This document shows, piece after piece, positions 1-8,661 of a DNA stretch of 64,000 nucleotides; positions within the stretch are counted from its first letter, which is position 1, and every line of letters begins with the position of its first letter. Location: assembly GCF_000802225.1 (NCBI RefSeq), contig NZ_JTDI01000005.1:186001-250000 (forward strand). Reading direction: 5' to 3'. The notes below the pieces were generated by a model. It worked only from the letters and a program-made list of their open reading frames with translations. It did no database searches and was not told where the DNA came from. The position numbers were made by a program, and so were the translations under genes. Source of the DNA: Novosphingobium malaysiense. GTDB taxonomy: Bacteria > Pseudomonadota > Alphaproteobacteria > Sphingomonadales > Sphingomonadaceae.

Positions 1-55
1 CGTTTCATCGAGGCGTCCGCTGGGACTGAACCGGTTAGGCCAGGCAAAAAGGTGA

Positions 56-721
56 ATGGGTCAGGTGCTGGAAACGTCAGGTGCAAGCCGTACCCAAGGG
101 GAAATTGCGCTGATACACGCAGCTGAGCGCCTCTTTGCGGAGCATGGCATCGCTGGAGTTTCGTTGCGGAGCATCAACCAGGCGGCAAACCACAAGAACA
201 TTTCCGCCGCTCATTATCATTTTGGCTCGCGAGAGGGGCTGATCGAAGCCGTTCTCGAGTATCGTGTGATCGACCTCGACAACCGCCGGAAGGAGTGGTT
301 GGCCCGCTCGGAAGCAGGGCAGGGCTTGCCTTTTTATGTCGAGGCGCTCGTGTCCACCCTGGCCGAGGAGCTCAAGCCTCGCCCGGAAGGGAACCACTAC
401 CTGCAGTTCGTTCAGCAGTATGAACGCTACAAGGGCGCTCAGGTGCACGCCCGAACAATGTCGCCAGCAGGTCTCGAAATTTACCAGCGGATAGAAGAAT
501 GCATCAGCTACCTTCCCAAGCCGGTCCGCAGATTGCGACTGCGTTATCTCGTGAACATCGTGCACGGCGTGCTGGCGACTGCGGAGCGTGAAATTGGCAA
601 TGGCGCATTGGATGCGGATGACGTCGAACTGATTGCCGCGGATCTCACGAGCATGGTTACCGCGGCTATTTCCGCGCCGCTGTCGACAACGACCTTGGGC
701 CTGTTGGCTTATCAAAGATAG
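56..721 (+). CDS. TetR/AcrR-family transcriptional regulator
   Basis: A 221-residue protein with an N-terminal TetR helix-turn-helix at about residues 15-65: an AERLFAEHGIAGVSLRSI segment, then SAAHYHFGSREGLIEAVL, the usual recognition-helix and Tyr-His-Phe end of the fold. The C-terminal ligand-binding half is variable, as normal for the family, so the effector cannot be named. ATG at 56 follows an aaaaaggtga stretch, a weak ribosome site. It lies just upstream of, and in the same direction as, an SDR/TonB-receptor gene group. An 11-bp inverted repeat straddles the intergenic region downstream, so it probably controls that group. Family sure; target inferred. Confidence 0.9.
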   Translation: MGQVLETSGASRTQGEIALIHAAERLFAEHGIAGVSLRSINQAANHKNISAAHYHFGSREGLIEAVLEYRVIDLDNRRKEWLARSEAGQGLPFYVEALVSTLAEELKPRPEGNHYLQFVQQYERYKGAQVHARTMSPAGLEIYQRIEECISYLPKPVRRLRLRYLVNIVHGVLATAEREIGNGALDADDVELIAADLTSMVTAAISAPLSTTTLGLLAYQR

Positions 722-1052
722 TCCCTGAGATCCGGCCGCAAGATGCTGTGTGTTTTTCGTGACCACGACAGCTTTGCATTAATATAATCCATCTGACTTA
801 GGATCTGTGTTGTCCGCATAGCTGAAGGTCGTGGTCACACCTGACGAATGTCACAAAAATCAGAGATTCCTGTAGAGACATCCACACGTCTGGCGTGGGT
901 CAAGTCTGCGCAATTTCAGTGCTTGATTGGAAAAAATAAGTCGTACAGTTTATATCGTAGCGAGGCACGAAGTGCTGGCTGCGATGTGCGGATAGCCATC
1001 CCTGCCGGTTTGATTGCCAAATATGCCTCGCACTTGGAGAGAGGCGGCGCAC
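722..1052. promoter_or_regulatory. Intergenic control region with 11-bp inverted repeat arms
   Basis: These 331 bases between the TetR and SDR genes contain no convincing gene. GTGACCACGAC at 759-769 and its exact reverse complement GTCGTGGTCAC at 828-838 flank an AT-rich core (ttgcattaatataat near 774-788) that could hold a promoter. The arms are 58 bases apart, too far for an ordinary terminator but suitable for two operator half-sites bracketing a promoter. The neighbouring TetR protein is the obvious candidate binder; that is inference. Confidence 0.5.
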
Positions 1053-1811
1053 ATGGGGCGGCTGGAAGGAAAGGTGGCCTTGGTAACCGGCGCAGGTACC
1101 GGGATTGGCCAGGGAATTGCGCAAGCGTTTGCCGCGGAGGGCGCCTTCGTGGTGATCGCGGCGCGCCGGGAAGCAAAGTTACTGGAAACCGTTTCGTTCG
1201 ATCCCGGGCGCATCAGTCATGTGTGCATGGATCTGACGAACCGCGAAGACCGGATTCGCGCGGTTGAAGCGGCGGCTGAACGGCATGGGCGGCTTGACAT
1301 CCTCGTAAATAACGCCGGCAGTCAGATATCTAAGCCCTTCGCCGAGCAGACCGAGGACGAGATCGCCGAAGTCTTCAATACCAACCTGATTTCAACCGCG
1401 CAGCTTATTCAGCGTGCCTTGCCGCATCTGCGCGAGGTCGGCGGAAATGTCGTGAATATCTCGTCGACGGCGGGCCGGTTCACGCAATTCCCGTCGTCCG
1501 GGATGACCATGTACAGCGCGACGCGCGGAGGCATGAACCAGTTGACCCGGTCGCTGGCGACGGAACTGGGACCCATGGGCGTGCGTATCAACGCCGTTGC
1601 GCCCGGCCTGACGGTCGGAGAGGTCTCCGGCGCGACCCTGCTCGCCGATCCGGCAATGCTTTCCACTCTTGAGGGCATGACTCCGCTCGGCCGTGTCGGT
1701 CAGCCTGCCGACATTGCCCGGGCTGTCTTGTTCCTGGCCAGCGATGAGGCGGAATGGATCACAGGACAAATTCTGGATTCAAGCGGCGGCTGGTGGATGG
1801 GCGGCGGCTGA
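1053..1811 (+). CDS. SDR-family oxidoreductase
   Basis: A classical short-chain dehydrogenase of 252 residues. It has the Rossmann glycine motif TGAGTGIG near residues 11-18, NNAG near residue 87, a catalytic Ser in the NISSTAG segment and a YSATRGG stretch where most SDRs have YxxxK. Thus the usual catalytic Lys is Arg here. The C-terminus carries the common DSSGGWWMGGG ending. The ATG at 1053 was preferred over one at 1014 because gagagaggcg precedes it and the protein then starts MGRLEGKVALVTG as in the family. It is followed after 89 bases by a TonB receptor. NAD(P)-dependent alcohol/ketone interconversion is likely; substrate unknown. Confidence 0.88.
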   Translation: MGRLEGKVALVTGAGTGIGQGIAQAFAAEGAFVVIAARREAKLLETVSFDPGRISHVCMDLTNREDRIRAVEAAAERHGRLDILVNNAGSQISKPFAEQTEDEIAEVFNTNLISTAQLIQRALPHLREVGGNVVNISSTAGRFTQFPSSGMTMYSATRGGMNQLTRSLATELGPMGVRINAVAPGLTVGEVSGATLLADPAMLSTLEGMTPLGRVGQPADIARAVLFLASDEAEWITGQILDSSGGWWMGGG

Positions 1812-1900
1812 GCTGCTTGCAGGGCCCGACGGTCCGGCAGCGATTCAGTCCGGCGCCGGAAATTAAGAAAAATAACGGCATCGGGGATGGGAGAGAGAAC

Positions 1901-4381
1901 GTGGACAGCAGGAGATACTTTTCAGGAGTGGCGCTTGCCGGATTGATGGCGGCGTCGCATGCGGCTCCGACATTCGCTCAGGATGTCCGGCCGGGCGATG
2001 GGCCCGCGGCGGTGGGCACCGCAGGTGAGATTGTCGTGACCGCACGCAAACGGCAGGAGTCGATTCTCAACGTGCCCGTCGTGGAAACGGTGATCTCGCA
2101 GGACCAGATCCAGCAGCAAGGGGTTACCAGCCTCACCGATGTCTCGTCGCTTGCGCCCGGTCTCCTGCTTGGCGAGGCGCCGCTTGAGATCGGAACGCAG
2201 GTTTCCATTCGGGGGATTGGCACGACCTCGCTGGATCCTGGCATTGATCAGTCGGTTTCGCTCAATCTCGACGGACTCCAGCTCAGCAATGGCATGGCCT
2301 ACTCAGTCGGCCTGTTCGACATGGCGCAGATCGAAGTACTCAAGGGACCGCAGGCGCTGTTCTTCGGCAAGAACTCTCCGGCAGGCGTGATCTCGATCCG
2401 CACGGCCGATCCGGGAGACACCAGGGAAGGCATCGTGCGTGTCAGCCATGATTTCGAGGCCGGGCAATGGCGCGGCGAGATGATCCTGTCTGGTCCACTA
2501 AGCGATACCCTCGGCGTGCGGGTCGCGGGATCGTACAGCCACTCCGACGGCTATTTCCGCAACCACGCGGTACCTGCCACGCAATTTGGCGCCGCTCCCG
2601 ACGTTTCTCGCGAATTTGGCGGTGGCGAAACCGTCTATCTGCGAGGGACGGTGCTGTTCAAGCCAACCAGCGATCTTACCGCCAGGCTCAAGATGAATTA
2701 TACGCGCGACGACGTCGACGGTGGAGCACCATTCCAACTGGCCTCGTGCCCGGACGGCACCGTCAACTACCTGGGCATTCCGTTCTTTGCGCCAGGCGAG
2801 GATTGCAAGGGCGATCGCGTTCTCAACGTGGTCAACCTCGATCCGGTGGCCTTTCCCGGCGTGATGAACGGCGGACGTCCGTTCACGAACATCCGCCAGA
2901 AGTTCGGCACCCTTGAGCTTGACTACAACGTTGCTCCGCAACTCGCACTCACGTCTGTTACGGGCTACTACAAGCTCAGGACCGCCGCGATGATCGGCGG
3001 GACTTACAATGGTCAGGCTGCTGCGTTCGTCGCTGCGCAGAAGAGTTTCACCCGGCGTGAGATCACTCAGGAACTGCGCCTCAATTCGGACTATGCGGGG
3101 CCGCTGAACTTCACGCTGGGCGGCTTCTATCAGGACGGGAAGATGTTCAATGACATCGACCTGCTGACCAACCAGGCGCTTGGTTTCGGAACCGCGCCGG
3201 TCCTCCTGACAGGAACGCAGGACGTGCGGATCAAATCGGCCTCGGGATTTGGCCAGCTCCGCTACAAGCCGTGGTCCAGGCTGGAGATTGCAGTTGGCGC
3301 CCGGTACACCGATGAACGGCGCAACGATCATGCGCTGACGTCATTCACGGGCTTTGCCGGCCCTTACGTGGCCATCCGCCCCCCCAATATTTCATCCAAG
3401 CGTTGGTCGCCTGAGCTAACGCTTACGTATACGGCTACCGACGATCTCACGATCTTCGGCTCGCTCAAGCAGGGTTACAAGTCTGGCTCGTACAACCTCA
3501 TCATTCCGCTCGTGCCGGGGCAGGATAATTCTTTCGGAGACGAACGGGTTCGTGGCGGAGAGATCGGTGTGAAGGCCCGCCTGGCCGATCGCCAGGTTTT
3601 CGTGAACAGTGCGTTCTACTACTACAATTACAGCGGCCTGCAGGTAGGCGTGAATGAGGCGACCGAAGGTACGGGCATTCCGCTGCTGCGCACGGTCAAC
3701 GCGGGTACGGCCAGGATCTACGGCGTGGATTTCGACATGACCTACCAGCCGCTGCCGGTTCCGGGTTTGAAGATCAACGCCGCCATCAACTGGAACCATG
3801 CGCGGTTCACCAGCTTCGTTGGCGCGCCCTGCTATGGCGGGCAGACAATCGCCGAGGGCTGCAATCTGCTTCCCGCTCCGGTTTCGACGACAGATCCGTT
3901 TCCGGCGATCTCGTTCACTGATCCCAACGTCTTCGGCGGGGCGCCATCGCGCTATACCTCGCAGGATCTGACCGGGCTCCCGCTCACCCGTGCTCCCGAC
4001 TGGCAAGTCAATCTCGGCGCCAGCTACGAAATGGCGGTCGGGAACGGCACGGAGCTCAAATTCGGGACCAATGGTCAATATACCTCGCGGCTGCTTACCG
4101 ACCTCGGACCGCGTGCCGACTTCTACCAGAACGAGTTCATCAAGCTGAACGCCAATGTGGCGCTGGAAGGGGGCGATGGCCTTTGGGAAGCGGCATTGAT
4201 CGCGAACAACATCACCAATCAGTACACGACCGCGAACTGCACCAATCTCAATTATGCCGGTGCAAATCTGCCTGGCGTGGTTTCCGGCGCCCCGACCCAA
4301 GGGCCGGGCGGCTCTGATGAGGTGCACTGCACTTTCGACCGAGGCCGCGAAATCACGCTGCGTCTGACCTTGCATATCTAG
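1901..4381 (+). CDS. TonB-dependent outer-membrane receptor
   Basis: About 826 residues, the size expected for an outer-membrane TonB receptor. The GTG start at 1901 follows gggagagagaac and gives a signal peptide (MDSRRYFSGVALAGLMAASHAAPTFAQ region, cut near residue 27). A TonB box EIVVTARKR follows at about 43-51, then a plug domain (QIEVLKGPQALFFGKNSPAG) and a 22-strand-type barrel ending in an aromatic-poor RLTLHI tail. It imports a bulky ligand using TonB energy. The ligand is unknown; sphingomonads use such receptors for aromatic and terpenoid compounds rather than only iron. A decayed relative of its C-terminal barrel lies at 28.5-29.4 kb. Confidence 0.93.
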   Translation: MDSRRYFSGVALAGLMAASHAAPTFAQDVRPGDGPAAVGTAGEIVVTARKRQESILNVPVVETVISQDQIQQQGVTSLTDVSSLAPGLLLGEAPLEIGTQVSIRGIGTTSLDPGIDQSVSLNLDGLQLSNGMAYSVGLFDMAQIEVLKGPQALFFGKNSPAGVISIRTADPGDTREGIVRVSHDFEAGQWRGEMILSGPLSDTLGVRVAGSYSHSDGYFRNHAVPATQFGAAPDVSREFGGGETVYLRGTVLFKPTSDLTARLKMNYTRDDVDGGAPFQLASCPDGTVNYLGIPFFAPGEDCKGDRVLNVVNLDPVAFPGVMNGGRPFTNIRQKFGTLELDYNVAPQLALTSVTGYYKLRTAAMIGGTYNGQAAAFVAAQKSFTRREITQELRLNSDYAGPLNFTLGGFYQDGKMFNDIDLLTNQALGFGTAPVLLTGTQDVRIKSASGFGQLRYKPWSRLEIAVGARYTDERRNDHALTSFTGFAGPYVAIRPPNISSKRWSPELTLTYTATDDLTIFGSLKQGYKSGSYNLIIPLVPGQDNSFGDERVRGGEIGVKARLADRQVFVNSAFYYYNYSGLQVGVNEATEGTGIPLLRTVNAGTARIYGVDFDMTYQPLPVPGLKINAAINWNHARFTSFVGAPCYGGQTIAEGCNLLPAPVSTTDPFPAISFTDPNVFGGAPSRYTSQDLTGLPLTRAPDWQVNLGASYEMAVGNGTELKFGTNGQYTSRLLTDLGPRADFYQNEFIKLNANVALEGGDGLWEAALIANNITNQYTTANCTNLNYAGANLPGVVSGAPTQGPGGSDEVHCTFDRGREITLRLTLHI

Positions 4382-4469
4382 CGATGTGAAGCGGGCTCCA
4401 TCGGGCGGGCGTTTGCGTCACGCCCGGCGGAGCCAGCTACTGGACAATGTGCGGAATGAGGAGGGAGCA

Positions 4470-4934
4470 ATGCGCAGGATCGTGAACCACGTGGACCATG
4501 TCGCCTGGATTGCGCACTACGATTCCATTGAAAGTCACGTGGCGCAGATCGAGGAACTCGCAGGCGTCAAGCTTGATCGCTTTGAACGCGAAGATGCGGG
4601 AATTCTGATTTGCGTGAATTGGGAAGCAGGTTTGGAGATACTGGCTCCGATGCCAGCGCGTACGGAATTCAACGGCTTTCTCCACGAGCATCTCGAGCAA
4701 AAGGGCGAAGGCCTCTTCTCAATCGTATTCGGGGTCGATTCCATGGCGGAGCACAAGCAACGGCTTGAGGCGCTTGGCCATCGGGTTGGCCCCGAACTCG
4801 ACGATCATCCCGCTTCGCCCTGGCATCACAAGCTCGTGATGCGTGAACGCATGGTGGGGCCCTTTATGGGGGGCCACTTTGTGCTTGGTGAGATCGACTA
4901 CGCCGACGGCGTTATCTCAATCGACGACTTCTAG
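4470..4934 (+). CDS. VOC (glyoxalase-fold) family protein
   Basis: A 154-residue protein whose N-terminus MRRIVNHVDHVAWIAHYDSIE is typical of the vicinal-oxygen-chelate fold, where HVAW supplies a metal-ligand histidine. LFSIVFGVDSMAEHKQRLEALGHRV is the second beta-alpha-beta unit. ATG 4470 has an excellent gaggaggga ribosome site; the longer in-frame ORF from 4386 lacks one. It closes the + strand group after the TonB receptor. VOC proteins include dioxygenases, epimerases and lyases, so the reaction cannot be fixed. It differs clearly from the tandem VOC pair at 9.9-10.9 kb. Confidence 0.75.
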   Translation: MRRIVNHVDHVAWIAHYDSIESHVAQIEELAGVKLDRFEREDAGILICVNWEAGLEILAPMPARTEFNGFLHEHLEQKGEGLFSIVFGVDSMAEHKQRLEALGHRVGPELDDHPASPWHHKLVMRERMVGPFMGGHFVLGEIDYADGVISIDDF

Positions 4935-4955
4935 GCCCGGGCGCAAGGCCCGGGC
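4935..4955. terminator. GC-rich hairpin between convergent genes
   Basis: GCCCGGGC at 4935-4942 and again at 4948-4955 can pair over a five-base loop. It sits in the 34-base gap between the convergent VOC and P450 genes. There is no T-tract on either side, so it is at best a weak bidirectional terminator. Confidence 0.4.
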
Positions 4956-4968
4956 GTGGCGATGGCGT

Positions 4969-6276
4969 TCACTCTTCGCGGCGACTGAATGTGATCGGGA
5001 GCGCTTCGATCGTCCGCGTGGCGACTGTAGGCATGTAGGTGATGTCTCCAGACGGGACAGCCAGCTGCACGTCGGCAAAGCGGCGGGCAATCTCCCGGGC
5101 CATGACCTTGATTTCCATGCGTGCCAGGGCAAGGCCAATACACTTGTGCGGACCTCCGCCAAAGGTGACGTGCCGCGGGAAGTTGGTGCGCTCGACATTG
5201 AATTCGCGCGGTGAAGCAAACACGGTTTCGTCGTCGTTTCCAGAGCCGTAGACAAGCAGCATGTGCGCCCCGGCGGGCAGCGTCACACCGTTGACGGTCA
5301 CTTCCCGCGTCGTGGCACGGGCCAGGGCCCGCGTCGGCGGCTCCATCCTCAGCAGCTCTTCGACGAAGCGGTTGAGCAGGCGCTCGTCGTCCAATGCCCG
5401 GTGCAGTAATTCGGCAACCTCGGGGCGAGTGGCCAGCAGATAGAAAAGGTTGCTGATTGCGCTCGCCGTCGTGTCGTTACCCGCAATGAGCATGGCGCGC
5501 ACCAGAGACACTGCCTCGCCGAACGTGAGGCGTTCGACAGTGCCGTCGTCGTGCGTCACCTCGGCATGAACAATGTCTGAGATCATGTCTTCCCCGGGTT
5601 CGCTCTCGCGCGCTTTCATCTTTCCGATCAGATAGTGCTGGAGTTCGCAGATCTGGCGGGCATTCTCGATCATCGCTTCGCGCGACTGCATGGCTCCGAT
5701 CTGAGCCGTCACGGCGACGGACCAGCGAGAGATCTTCTCTTCCATTCCGTGATCGAGGCCGAGCTGTTCGACGATGACGCGAATGGTGAGCGGGATGGCA
5801 ATGTCCCGGACCGCGTCGCACGAGCCACGTCCAGCGACACTGTCGAGCAGTTCGACAACCTTGTCACGGATGCGCGGCTCCAGTTCCTTCACCCGATGCG
5901 CGGTAAAGGCCCTCTCCATCAGTCTGCGGATGCGCGTGTGATAGGGCGGGTCCGACATGATCGCATCAGGGAAATAGCCACCCCCTTCGCGCCGCAGGAT
6001 GTCGCGGAATTCGTCCTGCATGCCGCGCGCCTGAAAATCATGGTAGCCGTGTTCGACCGAAAAGGTCACCGGATCGGATTGCACCGTCCAGATGTCTTCG
6101 TTGCGTGTGATCAGCCAGGATCCCAGCCTCTCGTCGAAATGGACCGGCGCGCCTTTGCGCAGCGCGGCATAGAACGCGTGCGGGTGGGCCTGGATGTCGG
6201 GGTCCATCAGTGAGCCATTTTCGATGAGGTCCCGTTCTTCTGGACTCACTAGAACTTCGGTGGACGAGCTGGCCAT
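4969..6276 (-). CDS. Cytochrome P450
   Basis: A soluble bacterial P450 of 435 residues with all diagnostic motifs: I-helix AGNDTT (about 265-270) with its acid/threonine pair, ExxR as ELLR (307-310), and haem loop FGGGPHKCIG with ligand Cys379. It needs a ferredoxin and reductase in trans; neither is encoded in this window. It would insert oxygen into an unactivated C-H bond of the imported substrate. ATG 6276 faces a 326-base divergent region shared with the DUF1214 gene. Its sequence belongs to the general class of P450s common in sphingomonads and mycobacteria; the exact CYP family was not assigned. Confidence 0.95.
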   Translation of the reverse strand: MASSSTEVLVSPEERDLIENGSLMDPDIQAHPHAFYAALRKGAPVHFDERLGSWLITRNEDIWTVQSDPVTFSVEHGYHDFQARGMQDEFRDILRREGGGYFPDAIMSDPPYHTRIRRLMERAFTAHRVKELEPRIRDKVVELLDSVAGRGSCDAVRDIAIPLTIRVIVEQLGLDHGMEEKISRWSVAVTAQIGAMQSREAMIENARQICELQHYLIGKMKARESEPGEDMISDIVHAEVTHDDGTVERLTFGEAVSLVRAMLIAGNDTTASAISNLFYLLATRPEVAELLHRALDDERLLNRFVEELLRMEPPTRALARATTREVTVNGVTLPAGAHMLLVYGSGNDDETVFASPREFNVERTNFPRHVTFGGGPHKCIGLALARMEIKVMAREIARRFADVQLAVPSGDITYMPTVATRTIEALPITFSRREE

Positions 6277-6602
6277 ATTTCGACTCCCAAATTCGCTGTG
6301 CGATTATAAATCGAACGAATTAATATCGCATCGTCAGCCAAGCAGTGAATCGAAATTCGGAAAATGGCTCTCGAGGCAATCGGCACCTCCCGGATGGGCA
6401 AGATGATGGCTAGGTATTGACCGCAGCGGTGTCTGGCTTGGCTGTGCATGCAGCCTTCAGACGCTCTGTTGACAGCAGTTGAATAATTCGAAAAGCTTAT
6501 TTCATAACGGCGTTGCGTTCGATGACGTTACGCCGAGGGAGAAGAGCTTTCGGACGGCCGGGCGCCATGCGCATCCGGTGCTGCGAACTGCAAGGGTGAC
6601 CG
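6277..6602. promoter_or_regulatory. Divergent promoter region, P450 / DUF1214 operon
   Basis: These 326 bases separate the minus-strand P450 from the plus-strand DUF1214 operon and so must hold both promoters. The AT-rich part is 6296-6330. Short arms TGCGAT (6299-6304) and ATCGCA (6325-6330) bracket it, too short to call an operator. No gene was found. Confidence 0.4.
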
Positions 6603-7883
6603 ATGACCGAGTCCAGGCCTGTAATGGCGCAATCCAATTTCCATTCCGCGCTGGTCGGGAATGAAACCGAAGGCGGCGCGTTCGGGAGCGACGATGAGGC
6701 GCTGGCCTGGGCGAACGAGCAGGTGGATCGACTGGCTCAGTCCATGCGCTATTCGCTTGAGCGGCAGATCAAGGGGTTGCCCAGCGATGACCGCGACCTG
6801 AATGCCTACGAGGCAGTGCGCCACCTCCTGCGTAACGTCAGCATGGGCCACGCAAGCTACATGGAGGCCGACTTTCTCAATCCGGAACTGACGCGCATGA
6901 GCGCGACGGCCAGGATTCAGTTCCAGCTGCCATCGGTCGATTGCATGTATCACACTGCGCTTCTGCACGGTGACTACAGCTACCGGCTGAAGGGCAATCG
7001 CGGCACCGCCATGATCTTTCAGGTGACGACCTACCGCGGCAACGCTGCCGAACTTGTCGATTGGAAGACATGGTGCGTGGCCAACAACTTCGATACGGAT
7101 CACCTCGCGCCCGGGCGGGACATCGATGTCGTGTTCAGCCGCACGAAGCCGGAAAACCTGGGGGATGCCTTTTGGATGGAGATTCCAGAAGGCATCTGCG
7201 AGTTGCACTTGCGCCAGTATTACGGTGATTGGGACAAGGAGGAGCCAGCGGATCTTCGCATCGTGCGCGAGGATCAGCAATTTCCCGCGCCGATCCTGTC
7301 TCGCGATCTTGCGCAACAGCGTTTTGGCCGGCTGCTCAACTTCCTGCGCGTTCACGCCGACTTCTGCCGGGCCGGGATCGATGCCCATCTTGCAGCCGAT
7401 GCCGAGGAGGTGCCCGAACTGATCGTGCCGGGCGCCTTCGAAGGCACGCAGTATTTCAACGGCCACTTCCGGTGTGCGCCCGATGAGGCCGTAATCATCG
7501 AAGCCCGCGATCCGGGCGCGCTCTACTGGAACATGGAACTCGTCAACCAGCAGTGGGAGCCGGGCGATTTCTGGACGCGGCTGTCGTCCTACAACATGAC
7601 CCAGGTTCACGCTGATGCCGACGGAGTGATCAGGCTGGTCGCAAGCTGGCAGGACCCGGGCGTGCCGAACTGGCTTGATTGTTCCGGCCGCATTCTCAGT
7701 TTGTTTTCGTTTCGTTTCTTCAAGGCCCGGGAGGCCGTTATCAGTCCCAGGCTGCGCACTGTGCCGTTCGCCGATCTGGAGAACCATATGCCGGCATCGC
7801 CGAAAGTAACGCCGCAGGAACGCCATGCGTTGCTCCAGCGGCGCTGTCAGTCCTTCTACAGGCGTCGTTTCAGTGACTTCTGA
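6603..7883 (+). CDS. DUF1214-like protein (paralogue of the 22.7-kb gene)
   Basis: A 426-residue protein of unknown biochemical function. The C-terminal third carries the recognisable block YWNMELVNQQW ... QVHADADGVIRLVASWQDPGVPNWLD, resembling DUF1214 proteins. No signal peptide or membrane segment is evident. The same block (HQDPGVHNWLDTGG) occurs in the protein at 22703-23989, and both genes sit beside a sulfotransferase-like gene, so the two protein types probably act together. First gene of a plus-strand operon; the following SDR overlaps its stop. A second in-frame ATG lies at 6624. Family moderately sure, function unknown. Confidence 0.75.
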   Translation: MTESRPVMAQSNFHSALVGNETEGGAFGSDDEALAWANEQVDRLAQSMRYSLERQIKGLPSDDRDLNAYEAVRHLLRNVSMGHASYMEADFLNPELTRMSATARIQFQLPSVDCMYHTALLHGDYSYRLKGNRGTAMIFQVTTYRGNAAELVDWKTWCVANNFDTDHLAPGRDIDVVFSRTKPENLGDAFWMEIPEGICELHLRQYYGDWDKEEPADLRIVREDQQFPAPILSRDLAQQRFGRLLNFLRVHADFCRAGIDAHLAADAEEVPELIVPGAFEGTQYFNGHFRCAPDEAVIIEARDPGALYWNMELVNQQWEPGDFWTRLSSYNMTQVHADADGVIRLVASWQDPGVPNWLDCSGRILSLFSFRFFKAREAVISPRLRTVPFADLENHMPASPKVTPQERHALLQRRCQSFYRRRFSDF

Positions 7884-8655
7884 GCAGCAGGGCACGGGCA
7901 AGGTTGCCCTCGTAACGGGGGCGGCCGGAGGTATTGGACGTGCCGCGGCCGAACGCCTGGCTCGTTCGGGCTGGAAGGTTGTGGCGGTAGATCGCGACGT
8001 GGCCGCGCTGAACTGGGCCGGGGGGGACGCAAACATTCTCGCTCATGTGGCCGATATCACTGCGATGGACGCCAACCTGGGCATGGTCGCGCTCGCCGAA
8101 GACTGGGGTGGCGGGCTTGACGCCATGATTCTCAATGCTGCGATCCCATTGGGCGGCGGCATCGACGAGGTTTCGATGGAAGCCCTGGAACGGGCGATGG
8201 CCGTTAACTTCTACGGGCCGGTGATGGGGATCAAGGCGTCGCTTCCTGCTTTGCGCAAGCGTGGCGGCGGGTCGATCGTCGTAACCGCATCAATGCATGG
8301 GATCGTCGGCGAAGCGGAAAACTGGGCCTACGTATCGACCAAGCATGCGGTTGTCGGGATGGTCAAGTCGCTGGCGCGCGATCACGGCTGGGAAGGCATC
8401 CGGATCAATGCAGTGTGTCCCGGCCTTACCCGCGGGACCGGTATGACACGGGATATCGAAGCCCACGCGTCCGAGATTTACGCCAATCTTGCGGCTACGG
8501 TTCCCTTGCAGCGCTGGGCCGAGCCCGATGAAATGGCGGCCGCCATTGAGTTCCTGGTTTCGCCCGCAGCCTCGTTCATCAACGGCGTTGCTTTGCCGGT
8601 TGATGGCGGCACCGGAGCCGGTTCCGGAATGCGGCCCCCACTCAAAGGAAGGTGA
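7873..8655 (+). CDS. SDR-family oxidoreductase
   Basis: A 260-residue short-chain dehydrogenase. TGAAGGIG forms the nucleotide-binding turn, NAA follows in ILNAAIPLGG, catalytic Ser lies in VTASMHG, and YVSTKHA gives the YxxxK pair. The proposed GTG start at 7873 overlaps the upstream stop by 11 bases, a translational-coupling arrangement; upstream ATG 7825 would add a low-quality extension. The C-terminus ends in the usual VDGGTGAG. Encoded between the DUF1214 and sulfotransferase-like genes, so it probably oxidises or reduces a hydroxyl/ketone in the same pathway. Confidence 0.87.
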   Translation: MTSEQQGTGKVALVTGAAGGIGRAAAERLARSGWKVVAVDRDVAALNWAGGDANILAHVADITAMDANLGMVALAEDWGGGLDAMILNAAIPLGGGIDEVSMEALERAMAVNFYGPVMGIKASLPALRKRGGGSIVVTASMHGIVGEAENWAYVSTKHAVVGMVKSLARDHGWEGIRINAVCPGLTRGTGMTRDIEAHASEIYANLAATVPLQRWAEPDEMAAAIEFLVSPAASFINGVALPVDGGTGAGSGMRPPLKGR

Positions 8656-8661
8656 TCGACG

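Noticed and set aside
77..766. 229-codon open frame on the minus strand
   Set aside because: Antisense to the TetR gene; its translation shows no family pattern, and long antisense frames are common in GC-rich DNA.
848..1267. 139-codon plus-strand frame before the first SDR
   Set aside because: Overlaps the SDR in another frame and has Arg/Gly-rich shadow composition.
3416..4375. 319-codon minus-strand frame
   Set aside because: Complement of TonB receptor barrel codons; no recognisable motif.
6528..8036. 502-codon minus-strand frame
   Set aside because: Antisense of the DUF1214 gene; no motif and no ribosome site.
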